A DNA stretch of 64,000 nt, taken from Leptospira langatensis (GTDB lineage: Bacteria > Spirochaetota > Leptospiria > Leptospirales > Leptospiraceae). The translations under genes were made by a program, and so were the position numbers. Below the pieces are notes generated by a model. That model was not told the origin of the DNA and made no database searches. It was given only the letters and a program-made list of their open reading frames with translations. How positions within the stretch are numbered: the first letter of the stretch is position 1; every line of letters starts with the position of its first letter. Below, in pieces: positions 1-6,780 of the stretch. The stretch spans positions 1-64,000 of the forward strand of contig NZ_RQER01000008.1 of NCBI RefSeq assembly GCF_004770615.1, in the 5' to 3' direction.

Positions 1-1
1 G

Positions 2-139
2 ATGCGCAGGATGGTAAGCAAGTGGTTTGATGACTATCTGAGTTGCTTTGAGGCATCGGTAAAACTATTACGACCTACCAATGGGGGAGAATCGGGTCGC
101 CAAGAAACTGACAAGGGATCCCTCCACATTGTGAAATAA
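2..139 (+). CDS. 3' end of a truncated upstream gene
   Basis: The frame beginning at base 2 is open for 45 codons and stops with TAA at 137-139, 21 bases before the next gene on the same strand. It contains Met codons at bases 2 and 11, but no ribosome binding site can be judged because the window starts here. It is probably the C-terminal tail of a gene lying outside the window. The short peptide (WFDDYLSCFEASVKLLRP region) is not recognised. Confidence 0.45.
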   Translation: MRRMVSKWFDDYLSCFEASVKLLRPTNGGESGRQETDKGSLHIVK

Positions 140-160
140 CTAAGACGTCGAGGAATTAGG

Positions 161-943
161 ATGAGAGAAACTTCAAACGAAATAGCTAAGAAACTTACAT
201 TAGAAGAGATAATTAGTATTAGGGACCAAACACTCACTGCCTTCAACAATGCCGTTGATGAGATCTTAAAAGCGCAAAAATTGCAGGAACGACTGCGCAT
301 CTATCCGTTCTCGGCGGAGATAGCTCGGGTCGGTGTAGATGATCGAAACGCCAAGGAACAAATTCGTAAGGAGCATGATCGTCACGTATGGCGGTATGTT
401 GCGGAAAACTGCGGTTTATTTTCCTTAATGGATCGCAAGGCAAAAGAAAGCTTTGATAAAGAGCTGCAAAACGATGTCCCACCGGTTTCGGCAGAGAACC
501 TTGCTTCCACTTTCGCACGATTAGAAGAGGAAAAAGAAAACATCTTTGAAAGGGGTGTAGTGAATGTCTTTCGCGAACTGAGCGGGAATTTTGTTTCGAA
601 TGATAGGTTTCGCATTGGCAAGAAGATCATTCTAAATGGGGGTTTTTACTGGGGAGCTGGAGACAAGATCATGGACATAGAACGGATTTTCTATGTCTTG
701 GACCGTAAGAAACCCCCGGAATACCATCAGTCGGCAAGAAGACACATGGAAGCGGCTCGGTACCGCAACGTAAGAGAATTTTCCGACGACTATTTCAAGA
801 TCATCTCCTATAAGAATGGAAATCACCATATCTCGTTTAAACGCGAGGACTTGGTTGAGCGAGTAAACGGAATTATTGCCCGCGCATGCGGGCCGGTTGT
901 CGGTGAACGTACCAAGAGCAAGCGATGGAAGCAAGCTGTATGA
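161..943 (+). CDS. DUF4942 domain phage protein
   Basis: The 260-residue product ends in a region resembling DUF4942, a domain of unknown role common in phages and mobile elements and sometimes fused to DNA methyltransferases. The recognisable part runs from about residue 155 (IILNGGFYWGAGDKIMDIER) through YVLDRKKPPEY to a C-terminus with KNGNHHISFKR. GAGG lies about ten bases before the ATG. The next gene starts inside its stop codon (ATGA), which indicates translational coupling. No methyltransferase motif is present in this protein, although one is encoded 2 kb downstream. Family assignment is by motif recognition only. Confidence 0.65.
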   Translation: MRETSNEIAKKLTLEEIISIRDQTLTAFNNAVDEILKAQKLQERLRIYPFSAEIARVGVDDRNAKEQIRKEHDRHVWRYVAENCGLFSLMDRKAKESFDKELQNDVPPVSAENLASTFARLEEEKENIFERGVVNVFRELSGNFVSNDRFRIGKKIILNGGFYWGAGDKIMDIERIFYVLDRKKPPEYHQSARRHMEAARYRNVREFSDDYFKIISYKNGNHHISFKREDLVERVNGIIARACGPVVGERTKSKRWKQAV

Positions 944-1182
944 TTCCCGGCAGACGATATCTATCTGACAAGGAACATTTCTTCGAGATTCGTGAGGAAA
1001 CGATTCCAGTTGAAGGAAAGATTAAGAAAGAAGCTGTAGCGAGACTGTATTCCGGTGAAAACTCCAATTGTCTATCCTGGATGGTCGTGGGAGAGCGAAG
1101 CTTCCATTCTATCTTTCTTGCCTTTGAAGAAGACCTTTTCGAACTAACGGGAGGCAAGCGTGTCCTTTATTGTACGTTTTGA
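940..1182 (+). CDS. small hypothetical protein
   Basis: The 80-residue product is not recognised. I chose the ATG at 940 because it overlaps the upstream TGA as ATGA. An in-frame ATG at 925 is the alternative. The sequence is charged, with aromatic clusters (HFFEIREE, FHSIFLAFEEDLF), and has no signal peptide or membrane segment. It belongs to a run of tightly packed early genes. Confidence 0.5.
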   Translation: MIPGRRYLSDKEHFFEIREETIPVEGKIKKEAVARLYSGENSNCLSWMVVGERSFHSIFLAFEEDLFELTGGKRVLYCTF

Positions 1183-1360
1183 AAACGGAGGCAAACCGTT
1201 CTGGCTTGCACCTTGGGGAGGAGATCCGGGCCATACGGTTCTTTGCTCCAATGCAAAGGTATTTCAAACCCATTTAGGGTCACGGCGTGCTTTGAATAAA
1301 GTTGAGCGCGCTTATCCAGAGAAATGTAAGAACGGGACCATAGATAACAAAGGAAACTAA
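1160..1360 (+). CDS. small hypothetical protein, GTG start
   Basis: The 66-residue product starts at GTG 1160, with GGGAGG just upstream as a good ribosome binding site, and overlaps the previous gene by 23 bases. It contains a Trp/Gly/Pro-rich segment (FWLAPWGGDPGHT). No family is recognised. Confidence 0.5.
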   Translation: MSFIVRFENGGKPFWLAPWGGDPGHTVLCSNAKVFQTHLGSRRALNKVERAYPEKCKNGTIDNKGN

Positions 1361-1364
1361 GCTC

Positions 1365-1652
1365 ATGCTAAAGGTTTTTAAATCACAATGTAAAAACTGC
1401 TTATTCTCGAAGAATCGGATAGTAAGTCCAGAAAGAGCACGAGCAATTTTGGAGGAAACTATAGCGAAACAAAGTGAGTTTATCTGTCACAAAGCTACTA
1501 TGAAAGGGGATGCAATCGTATGCCACACCTTTCATCGGAAATATGGCCATCGCTCTCAGTTAATCCGGATTGCCGAACGCTTAAAGGTGATTCGCTTTGT
1601 TCTCCATGAGGATCTAGAAAGATTACCGTCCTTTACAGAAATGGAGAATTGA
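1365..1652 (+). CDS. Cys/His-rich phage protein, putative zinc binder
   Basis: The 95-residue protein has the arrangement CKNCLFS..RIVSPERA, then FICHKAT, then CHTF, then an IRIAERL helix. This pattern recurs in small phage proteins related to DUF6283-like families. The paired Cys and Cys-His positions suggest a zinc site, but the role is unknown. AGGA precedes the ATG. It is separated from its neighbours by only a few bases, so it is most likely part of the early operon. Confidence 0.6.
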   Translation: MLKVFKSQCKNCLFSKNRIVSPERARAILEETIAKQSEFICHKATMKGDAIVCHTFHRKYGHRSQLIRIAERLKVIRFVLHEDLERLPSFTEMEN

Positions 1653-1653
1653 A

Positions 1654-1854
1654 ATGCCAGTTTCAGAACGTTTAAAACTCCAGCGCTACCATACTATTGG
1701 TATCTTGAGTGCTATTGAATATTGCCAAAGAACTTATTTGGATGAAGCGGCAACGGATTTGCGTAACAATTTATTGGGTGAATTCGACAACGGGGAATTG
1801 CAAGAGCTCTGTTTAGCAGAGGGCATCGATATCGACTTTTCGATGCGGAAGTGA
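1654..1854 (+). CDS. small hypothetical protein
   Basis: This 66-residue, mostly helical acidic protein starts one base after the upstream stop. The following gene begins at a GTG overlapping its TGA. No family is recognised and there is no membrane segment. Confidence 0.5.
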   Translation: MPVSERLKLQRYHTIGILSAIEYCQRTYLDEAATDLRNNLLGEFDNGELQELCLAEGIDIDFSMRK

Positions 1855-2300
1855 GCAAAACATCTGGCAAAATTTGCATGGGAACAATTTTAGCACAGTC
1901 TATGGTGATGCGTGAGGAAAGGGAAGGAATGGACGATCAGATAGCGGAAATAAAAAAGCTTCATCCCTGGATGAACGGGGACCAGGCGGAATGCTTTAAA
2001 CTTTATATCGATGGCATTGGTGGATTGCATCATTTTTTCGGGAAAGTTCTTCCATGCGGGAAGGGCGTGGAAGTGAAGGATACTACCAATTGGCTGGCGA
2101 CGTATGACGCATCACTCTTGACCTTTCTGGTCGTTTCCGCTCACGATAGAGCTATCAGAATGGAAATCATGCCGAATAATAACAAAATGCTAAAGTTTCA
2201 TTTTCACAAACGGAAACATGCAGAGAGGAACGATTTAATTTGGCAAAGACACCCAACGATCGAGGAAGCGATTGCGGTGGTTAGAACAAATAGCCGATGA
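1851..2300 (+). CDS. hypothetical protein
   Basis: The product has 149 residues if translation begins at GTG 1851, which overlaps the previous stop as GTGA. An internal ATG at 1929, preceded by purine-rich GAGGAAAGGGAAGGA, would give 123 residues and is a serious alternative. The C-terminal half looks folded (DASLLTFLVVSAHDRAIRMEI), but no family is recognised. Confidence 0.5.
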   Translation: MSKTSGKICMGTILAQSMVMREEREGMDDQIAEIKKLHPWMNGDQAECFKLYIDGIGGLHHFFGKVLPCGKGVEVKDTTNWLATYDASLLTFLVVSAHDRAIRMEIMPNNNKMLKFHFHKRKHAERNDLIWQRHPTIEEAIAVVRTNSR

Positions 2301-2563
2301 TACACAACGAACTACTCGGAGCAGAGGCAGAAGATTTTTCAAAGGGGAATCAGGCAACGGAACTTGCTTTCTTAGCAGGAGCAAAAAGGGGAGCAGAATT
2401 AGCCCGAGTCGAGGATCTTAAGACGTTGGAAAAGGAACTCCGTACATGGAGAACTCGCAGCGGATGCGACGGAAATACCGAACGATTGCGGAACGGGGCG
2501 GTGCTTGCACTTAAGGGATTGAAGAAGCGCATGAAGAATTTGCTTCGGGGGAAGCATTCGTGA
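2297..2563 (+). CDS. small basic hypothetical protein
   Basis: This 88-residue helical protein with a Lys/Arg-rich C-terminus (LKGLKKRMKNLLRGKHS) overlaps the upstream stop as ATGA. The basic tail would suit nucleic-acid binding, but this is only inference. No family is recognised. Confidence 0.5.
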   Translation: MIHNELLGAEAEDFSKGNQATELAFLAGAKRGAELARVEDLKTLEKELRTWRTRSGCDGNTERLRNGAVLALKGLKKRMKNLLRGKHS

Positions 2564-2991
2564 GTAAGTTCACACGACAGGAGATAAAGAACTCTAAGCG
2601 AGCTGCCTTAAAGGAAATCCTGCGGTTTCTAAGAGCCAGTGATATCGAATCCCCATTTAAAGGACGAGATGGAGGTTACTACTCAAGAGAAAAATTCATA
2701 GTTTCATGGATAGATAATTGGAAATCTATCCCTTCCGAGTTTAGCCTAGATCTTTGCGATTCGTTTTATCAAAGTTACTCTGGATTTGTGTGCACGCTAT
2801 CGCATCGAAGTATAGTCCACGAAAAACAAATAGGCGGGTATAGAAGCATCCACCGGGGATTGATAGAAGCGGCCGTAAAAATCATCGGAAAGGATAAAAA
2901 GGGACAGCTCTCCTTCTTCAGGAAATACGTTGTTCCTTATAACGAAGCGCTTAATAAAAGGAAGGAAGGAAAAGCAAATGAGCTACAGTGA
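2560..2991 (+). CDS. hypothetical protein
   Basis: The 143-residue product starts with GTG overlapping the previous TGA. It is rich in basic and aromatic residues and has no recognised motif. Its 3' end overlaps the start of the methyltransferase gene by 14 bases, so the two are likely co-translated. Confidence 0.5.
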   Translation: MSKFTRQEIKNSKRAALKEILRFLRASDIESPFKGRDGGYYSREKFIVSWIDNWKSIPSEFSLDLCDSFYQSYSGFVCTLSHRSIVHEKQIGGYRSIHRGLIEAAVKIIGKDKKGQLSFFRKYVVPYNEALNKRKEGKANELQ

Positions 2992-3457
2992 CAAAGCTCC
3001 TTTTCAAAGTGGCTCTGACGATTGGGCAACACCCGATTCCCTTTTTGAGGAGCTCCATAAAGAGTTCGCTTTCAATCTTGACCCTTGTGCAACAGCAACG
3101 AATGCGAAATGCACTCATTTCTACTCGAAAGAGGAGGACGGACTACTGCAAGAATGGTCAGGTAGAGTTTTGATGAATCCTCCCTACGGGCGAGAAATTG
3201 GGCGGTGGGTTGAAAAAGCTTACAGGCAAGCCCAGCAGTCTTGCGAGGTGGTAGTTTGTCTTTTACCTTCTCGGACCGATACAAAATGGTTCCATGATTA
3301 CGTCTTAGGGAACGCGGAAATACGCTTCATTAAAGGTCGTCTTAAATTTGGTTCTGCGACTGAAAACGCCCCATTCCCTTGTCTATTAGCAATCTTCCGT
3401 AAGAAAAAGTCACTCGAACAGATCATCGACGATCTCAAGCAACAGTTAACGGCCTAA
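2978..3457 (+). CDS. dam: phage DNA N6-adenine methyltransferase
   Basis: This 159-residue protein matches the short phage Dam-like family (DNA_N-6-adenine_Mtase). It has DWATP near residues 15-19, FNLDPCA at 32-38 and the catalytic NPPYG at 67-71, followed by VVCLLPSRTDTKWFH and a C-terminal FIKGRLKFG segment. It would transfer a methyl group from S-adenosylmethionine to adenine in DNA, probably to mark or protect phage DNA. The ATG at 2978 has AAGGAAGGA upstream. A longer start at 2930 is in frame but lies deep in the previous gene. The target sequence cannot be read from the protein. Confidence 0.88.
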   Translation: MSYSDKAPFQSGSDDWATPDSLFEELHKEFAFNLDPCATATNAKCTHFYSKEEDGLLQEWSGRVLMNPPYGREIGRWVEKAYRQAQQSCEVVVCLLPSRTDTKWFHDYVLGNAEIRFIKGRLKFGSATENAPFPCLLAIFRKKKSLEQIIDDLKQQLTA

Positions 3458-3460
3458 CTC

Positions 3461-3982
3461 ATGATTAAAGATATATCCGCAGATTTTAAATATAATCCTA
3501 AAGATGCGTACTATGCAAAAAAACTTTTGAAATACGAAGGCAAGCCAGAAGCCATCCTATATTTGGATTCCATTGCAGGCAATCTTTCGGATTATGCGTA
3601 TTGGTTTTGCCTTTCTACACAATGGGTTTCTTACACTGGATGGTCCGAATTGGAGACTTGGAAAAGGCTTTTTGATTCGACCAGGCCGTCAAAGCAAACC
3701 TCGCTAATGAAACCATCCGAACTTTGTGTGTTAGCTCGATTCGCGAATGAAATCAGCATATATAGAGCTCATAGACCCGGTGAGACAGACTGGATAGCAT
3801 ATACAATCAATCCAGAAGTAGCTTTGCGATTCTGTCAGGAACGAGGAGCCGACGAATACGCTGAATACATTGTCAGAAAGGAAGATATTACGGCCCTTTT
3901 TCTTCGTAGGAAAGAATTCGAAATCATCGTGACTGACCGGAGCAAGGCAAATTTTGTTAGGAACCATAGGATCGATTTATGA
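3461..3982 (+). CDS. putative ADP-ribosyltransferase-like protein
   Basis: The 173-residue product has the spacing of an arginine-type ADP-ribosyltransferase core in its C-terminal half: IYRAHRPGE (candidate NAD-binding Arg), WIAYTINPEVALRF (a strand followed by a helix, in place of the usual Ser-x-Thr motif), and RRKEFEIIV (candidate E-x-E). Small phage ARTs modify host proteins or regulate transcription. Here the Ser-x-Thr motif is weak (AYT), so activity is uncertain. It starts three bases after the methyltransferase stop and overlaps the next gene as ATGA. Confidence 0.45.
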   Translation: MIKDISADFKYNPKDAYYAKKLLKYEGKPEAILYLDSIAGNLSDYAYWFCLSTQWVSYTGWSELETWKRLFDSTRPSKQTSLMKPSELCVLARFANEISIYRAHRPGETDWIAYTINPEVALRFCQERGADEYAEYIVRKEDITALFLRRKEFEIIVTDRSKANFVRNHRIDL

Positions 3983-4356
3983 ACGTAAGTGGAAGAAACC
4001 TTCCCAAAACTTCTTTTGTTCTAACTGAGATCTGTGGACTTACTCGAGAATTGCGCCAGGCGAAAATCGGATTTATTCCTAAGCCGTGCTATATAATCGG
4101 ACGCAAGATTCTTTGGGAGACTGATTTTGAACCTGTTGCGACGAACCAATCTTTAACGCCCTTGTTGATAGAGGCCGTTTTCCCTCTCTTGGCAATGCGT
4201 GGCTATACGATCATCCCGCTGCGATCTGGACAAGTAGGTCTTTCGATCGTTGATGCTGGGAACGGATCTGCTTCGATAAAGGCATTTAAAACTTTAAACG
4301 AACTTCTCATCGACGGGTGGGAATTGGCAGGAAAGGAGTCGAAGCATGAAGCCTGA
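3979..4356 (+). CDS. hypothetical protein
   Basis: The 125-residue soluble protein has no recognised motif. It is coupled to the upstream gene by an ATGA overlap and overlaps the next gene by 11 bases. The last 30 residues form a likely amphipathic helix (FKTLNELLIDGWELAG). Confidence 0.5.
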   Translation: MNVSGRNLPKTSFVLTEICGLTRELRQAKIGFIPKPCYIIGRKILWETDFEPVATNQSLTPLLIEAVFPLLAMRGYTIIPLRSGQVGLSIVDAGNGSASIKAFKTLNELLIDGWELAGKESKHEA

Positions 4357-4549
4357 AAAATTAGTAGGACTTTTATCCTTTATGAGTATCTCGAGCGTCA
4401 ATAAATACTTCGACCCAGGATTGAATAGGCATAATGACCCCCGAAATCAGGATCCTCAGAGCGAGGAAGACCGCGCATACTTCTTACAACGGGCCGAGGA
4501 GAAGCGAAATAGGAAAATGAACCGTCGATTGGCACAGAAGGGGAATTAG
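4346..4549 (+). CDS. small hypothetical protein
   Basis: This 67-residue hydrophilic protein has a basic C-terminal helix (RAEEKRNRKMNRRLAQKGN). GGAAAGGAG lies just upstream. The next gene starts immediately after its stop codon. No family is recognised. Confidence 0.5.
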   Translation: MKPEKLVGLLSFMSISSVNKYFDPGLNRHNDPRNQDPQSEEDRAYFLQRAEEKRNRKMNRRLAQKGN

Positions 4550-5464
4550 ATGCAGAAGACAAACATTGAATGGACGGATCATACTTGGAATCCCGTTACT
4601 GGATGTACTAAGGTATCGGCCGGGTGTAAGAATTGTTATGCCGAGACAATTTCAAAACGGAGGTTCGGAGAATGGAAAGAGCGTCCGTTTTCCGAAATCA
4701 AGTTAAAACCACATAAATTGGGCGAACCATTCAAAATCAAGGAACCCTCAAAATTTTTTGTGAACTCAATGTCTGACCTTTTCCACGAGGACATACCCTG
4801 GGAGTTCATTGATAAGGTTTTTGCAGTAATCGCATTAAATCCACAGCACACCTTTCAAATACTTACCAAACGTCCTGATACCATGTTTCATTTCTTTCAA
4901 AGCAGGATGATCGTTAAACCCGGACATGAGCTTGAAGAATTACAAGACATTGATTTACTTTGGCCGCTGCCAAATGTTTGGTTAGGGGTTACCGTAGAAA
5001 ATCAGAAAACGGCAAACGAAAGAATCCCGATTCTACTTCAATGTCCAGCCCGGGTTCACTTTTTATCATGCGAACCGCTTTTAGAGGAGGTCGATATTTT
5101 CATCAATCGGATAGAGAACTACTATGACCATGGCGGAGATCTTCCGGATGAAGACCACAGAGAAGGCTACTTTCATTCGGTTGATTGCCCCGGAAATTGC
5201 GACTACGGGTGTGGTGGGTTCCCAATAAAAGGGAAAATAGACTGGGTGATTGCAGGGGGAGAATCCGGGCCGAATCACCGCCCTGTCGATGTCGATTGGA
5301 TCCGGTCACTTAGAGATCAGTGCGCGGAATTTAACGTTGCCTTCTTTTTTAAACAATGGGGCGGGGTAAGACCAAAAGAAGGAGGGAATATCCTGGATGG
5401 TAGTACCTATTTGGAGTTTCCACAAGCCAAAGGAGAGAACAATGGGGATAAGCACCAATCATAA
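4550..5464 (+). CDS. phage Gp37/Gp68 family protein (DUF5131)
   Basis: The 304-residue protein matches the Gp37/Gp68 family. It opens with IEWTDHTWNPVTGCTKVSAGCKNCYAE cut here to its key cysteines: C19, C26 and C29 in a C-x6-C-x2-C cluster typical of an iron-sulfur or radical-SAM-like site. Later family blocks are FFVNSMSDLFHE, FQILTKRP, WLGVTVENQ, LSCEPLL, WVIAGGESG and FFFKQWGG. A family-typical insertion near residues 190-228 adds a second cysteine group (CPGNCDYGC). The biochemical role is unknown. A three-Cys-motif partner protein often accompanies it in other genomes, and none is seen nearby. Confidence 0.85.
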   Translation: MQKTNIEWTDHTWNPVTGCTKVSAGCKNCYAETISKRRFGEWKERPFSEIKLKPHKLGEPFKIKEPSKFFVNSMSDLFHEDIPWEFIDKVFAVIALNPQHTFQILTKRPDTMFHFFQSRMIVKPGHELEELQDIDLLWPLPNVWLGVTVENQKTANERIPILLQCPARVHFLSCEPLLEEVDIFINRIENYYDHGGDLPDEDHREGYFHSVDCPGNCDYGCGGFPIKGKIDWVIAGGESGPNHRPVDVDWIRSLRDQCAEFNVAFFFKQWGGVRPKEGGNILDGSTYLEFPQAKGENNGDKHQS

Positions 5465-5627
5465 AGCACAATTTTCAATAAACGGACATCCAGTCCACTT
5501 TCGTAAGGATTTGCAGCCTTTCGTTCAACAGCCCGATAGCGAAGGAAGAGGCCCAGTTGCATTATCGATTCCGTGTTACCAAGACTTCCAATATTGGGCT
5601 GCGCTCGACGGATTGCCCGTTCCGTAA
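5442..5627 (+). CDS. small hypothetical protein
   Basis: I chose ATG 5442 because AAAGGAGAG lies immediately upstream, giving 61 residues. The gene overlaps the end of the Gp37/Gp68 gene by 23 bases in another frame. No family is recognised. Confidence 0.5.
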   Translation: MGISTNHKAQFSINGHPVHFRKDLQPFVQQPDSEGRGPVALSIPCYQDFQYWAALDGLPVP

Positions 5628-5656
5628 CAATAGTTTGTAACGATTCTCGGAGGTAA

Positions 5657-5863
5657 ATGATGAAAGACGACGATGGCATTGAGCGATCAAGAAACTGGAA
5701 GCAACTTCGCGAGCTCCGGATCCAAGCCATTCATCACCAAAGGCAAAGGAATCGCGAGGAGGTCCTTAGTAAGCTAATCGAAATCACCTATGCACAAGCA
5801 TACAAGCTAAAGTTTCTTAAGGAAAATCACCCTGAGATTTACCAGGAATTGGATGATAAATAA
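5657..5863 (+). CDS. small helical hypothetical protein
   Basis: The 68-residue, highly charged, helical product begins at ATG 5657 (a second ATG follows directly), with CGGAGG upstream. No family is recognised. Confidence 0.5.
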   Translation: MMKDDDGIERSRNWKQLRELRIQAIHHQRQRNREEVLSKLIEITYAQAYKLKFLKENHPEIYQELDDK

Positions 5864-5953
5864 CTCTTCCTATCGCAACGCGAAATTTTCCGCGCAGGAA
5901 AACTAAAGGGAATACATTTACGAGATCACGACCATGACTCGAGGGAGAAAAGT

Positions 5954-6214
5954 ATGCAGAAAGTCATCGCGATGGTGATCGTAATCGTTGCCATCCTGAG
6001 CATTGGGTATGTGGATCCGGAGAACGAGAAATCAAGGCAGCTTCTCGAAATGGAAGGCTTTTCTCAAATTCAAATTACCGGATTCCGCTTCCTTGGGTGC
6101 GCCGAGGAAGACGATCTGGCAATTGGGTTTAAGGCGATCAAAAACGGTTTCACCGTAACTGGAACGATTTGCTCAAGCTTTTTTGGTAAAGGTCACACTA
6201 TTCGTTACGACTAA
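5954..6214 (+). CDS. small exported or membrane-anchored phage protein
   Basis: The 86-residue protein begins with a hydrophobic segment (VIAMVIVIVAILSIGYV) that can act as a signal peptide or anchor. A small domain follows with GFSQIQITGFRFLGC and TVTGTICSSFFGKGHTIRYD. Its two cysteines could form a disulfide outside the cytoplasm. Similar short proteins with a GC..DD and KGxTIR ending occur in many phages without a known role. GAGGGAG precedes the ATG. Confidence 0.6.
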   Translation: MQKVIAMVIVIVAILSIGYVDPENEKSRQLLEMEGFSQIQITGFRFLGCAEEDDLAIGFKAIKNGFTVTGTICSSFFGKGHTIRYD

Positions 6215-6284
6215 GCCATCACCTAGATTCTCTGAGCCACGGTTCGGGGAATATTGGAGATGAGTTATTCTTGCTCGCCTCAAT

Positions 6285-6388
6285 GTCGGATTGGCGGAAT
6301 TGGTTGACGCTGAAAGTTGAAAGGCAAAGCCCGCGTTAGCGATGACGGAGGATGGGCGTACTGGAGAGTTCGAATCCTCCATCCGGCT
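6285..6388 (+). tRNA. atypical tRNA-like element without an anticodon arm
   Basis: The ends pair as a seven-base acceptor stem (GTCGGAT with ATCCGGC). A Leu/Ser-type D arm (GGCGGAATTGGTTGACGC) and a T loop (GTTCGAATC) are present, but the T stem needs one bulged A. Between the D and T arms lie about 58 bases with no five-pair stem and seven-base loop. The only helix there is GCCC/GGGC around CGT/ACG. No anticodon can be assigned. It may be a decayed tRNA or a tRNA-like structure with another use. Confidence 0.4.
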
Positions 6389-6415
6389 TCAAGAGTTTTT
6401 CTTTGGAGAGGGTTT

Positions 6416-6778
6416 ATGACCAAAATAGTATTTCAATTTCCAACAACGCGGCATGAAATAGATGAAGCCCCTGGAAATTTTCATTCTATTCCTAGAGTTC
6501 ACGACTACGTAAGCTTCGGACCGTCCGAAAGTTGCGGATTTGTGGAAAGTATTACTTGGGGGTTCCGGGAAGGGTTTTATCCTCAAATTTTTATTAAACT
6601 CGTGAAGGAATCTCCTATTTTGCAATTCATCGCGGAAGAGCAAACAGGACGAATTGATATCGATGAAATTCTTGAAAGATTGAATCTTGAAAAAGATTTG
6701 CATGAGCCCGGCAATGAGAGTTGGGTCGCCTTTCAAAGATGTATTGAAATTATAGAGGATAGCTCAAAAGAGGTTTAG
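6416..6778 (+). CDS. hypothetical protein
   Basis: The ATG at 6416 follows TTTGGAGAGGG, giving 120 residues. A longer in-frame start at 6317 would begin inside the tRNA-like element and is unlikely. The N-terminal part (VHDYVSFGPSESCGFVESI) suggests a small beta-barrel, and the C-terminus is helical and acidic. No family is recognised. It ends two bases before the ATPase gene, so both are likely one unit. Confidence 0.55.
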   Translation: MTKIVFQFPTTRHEIDEAPGNFHSIPRVHDYVSFGPSESCGFVESITWGFREGFYPQIFIKLVKESPILQFIAEEQTGRIDIDEILERLNLEKDLHEPGNESWVAFQRCIEIIEDSSKEV

Positions 6779-6780
6779 GT

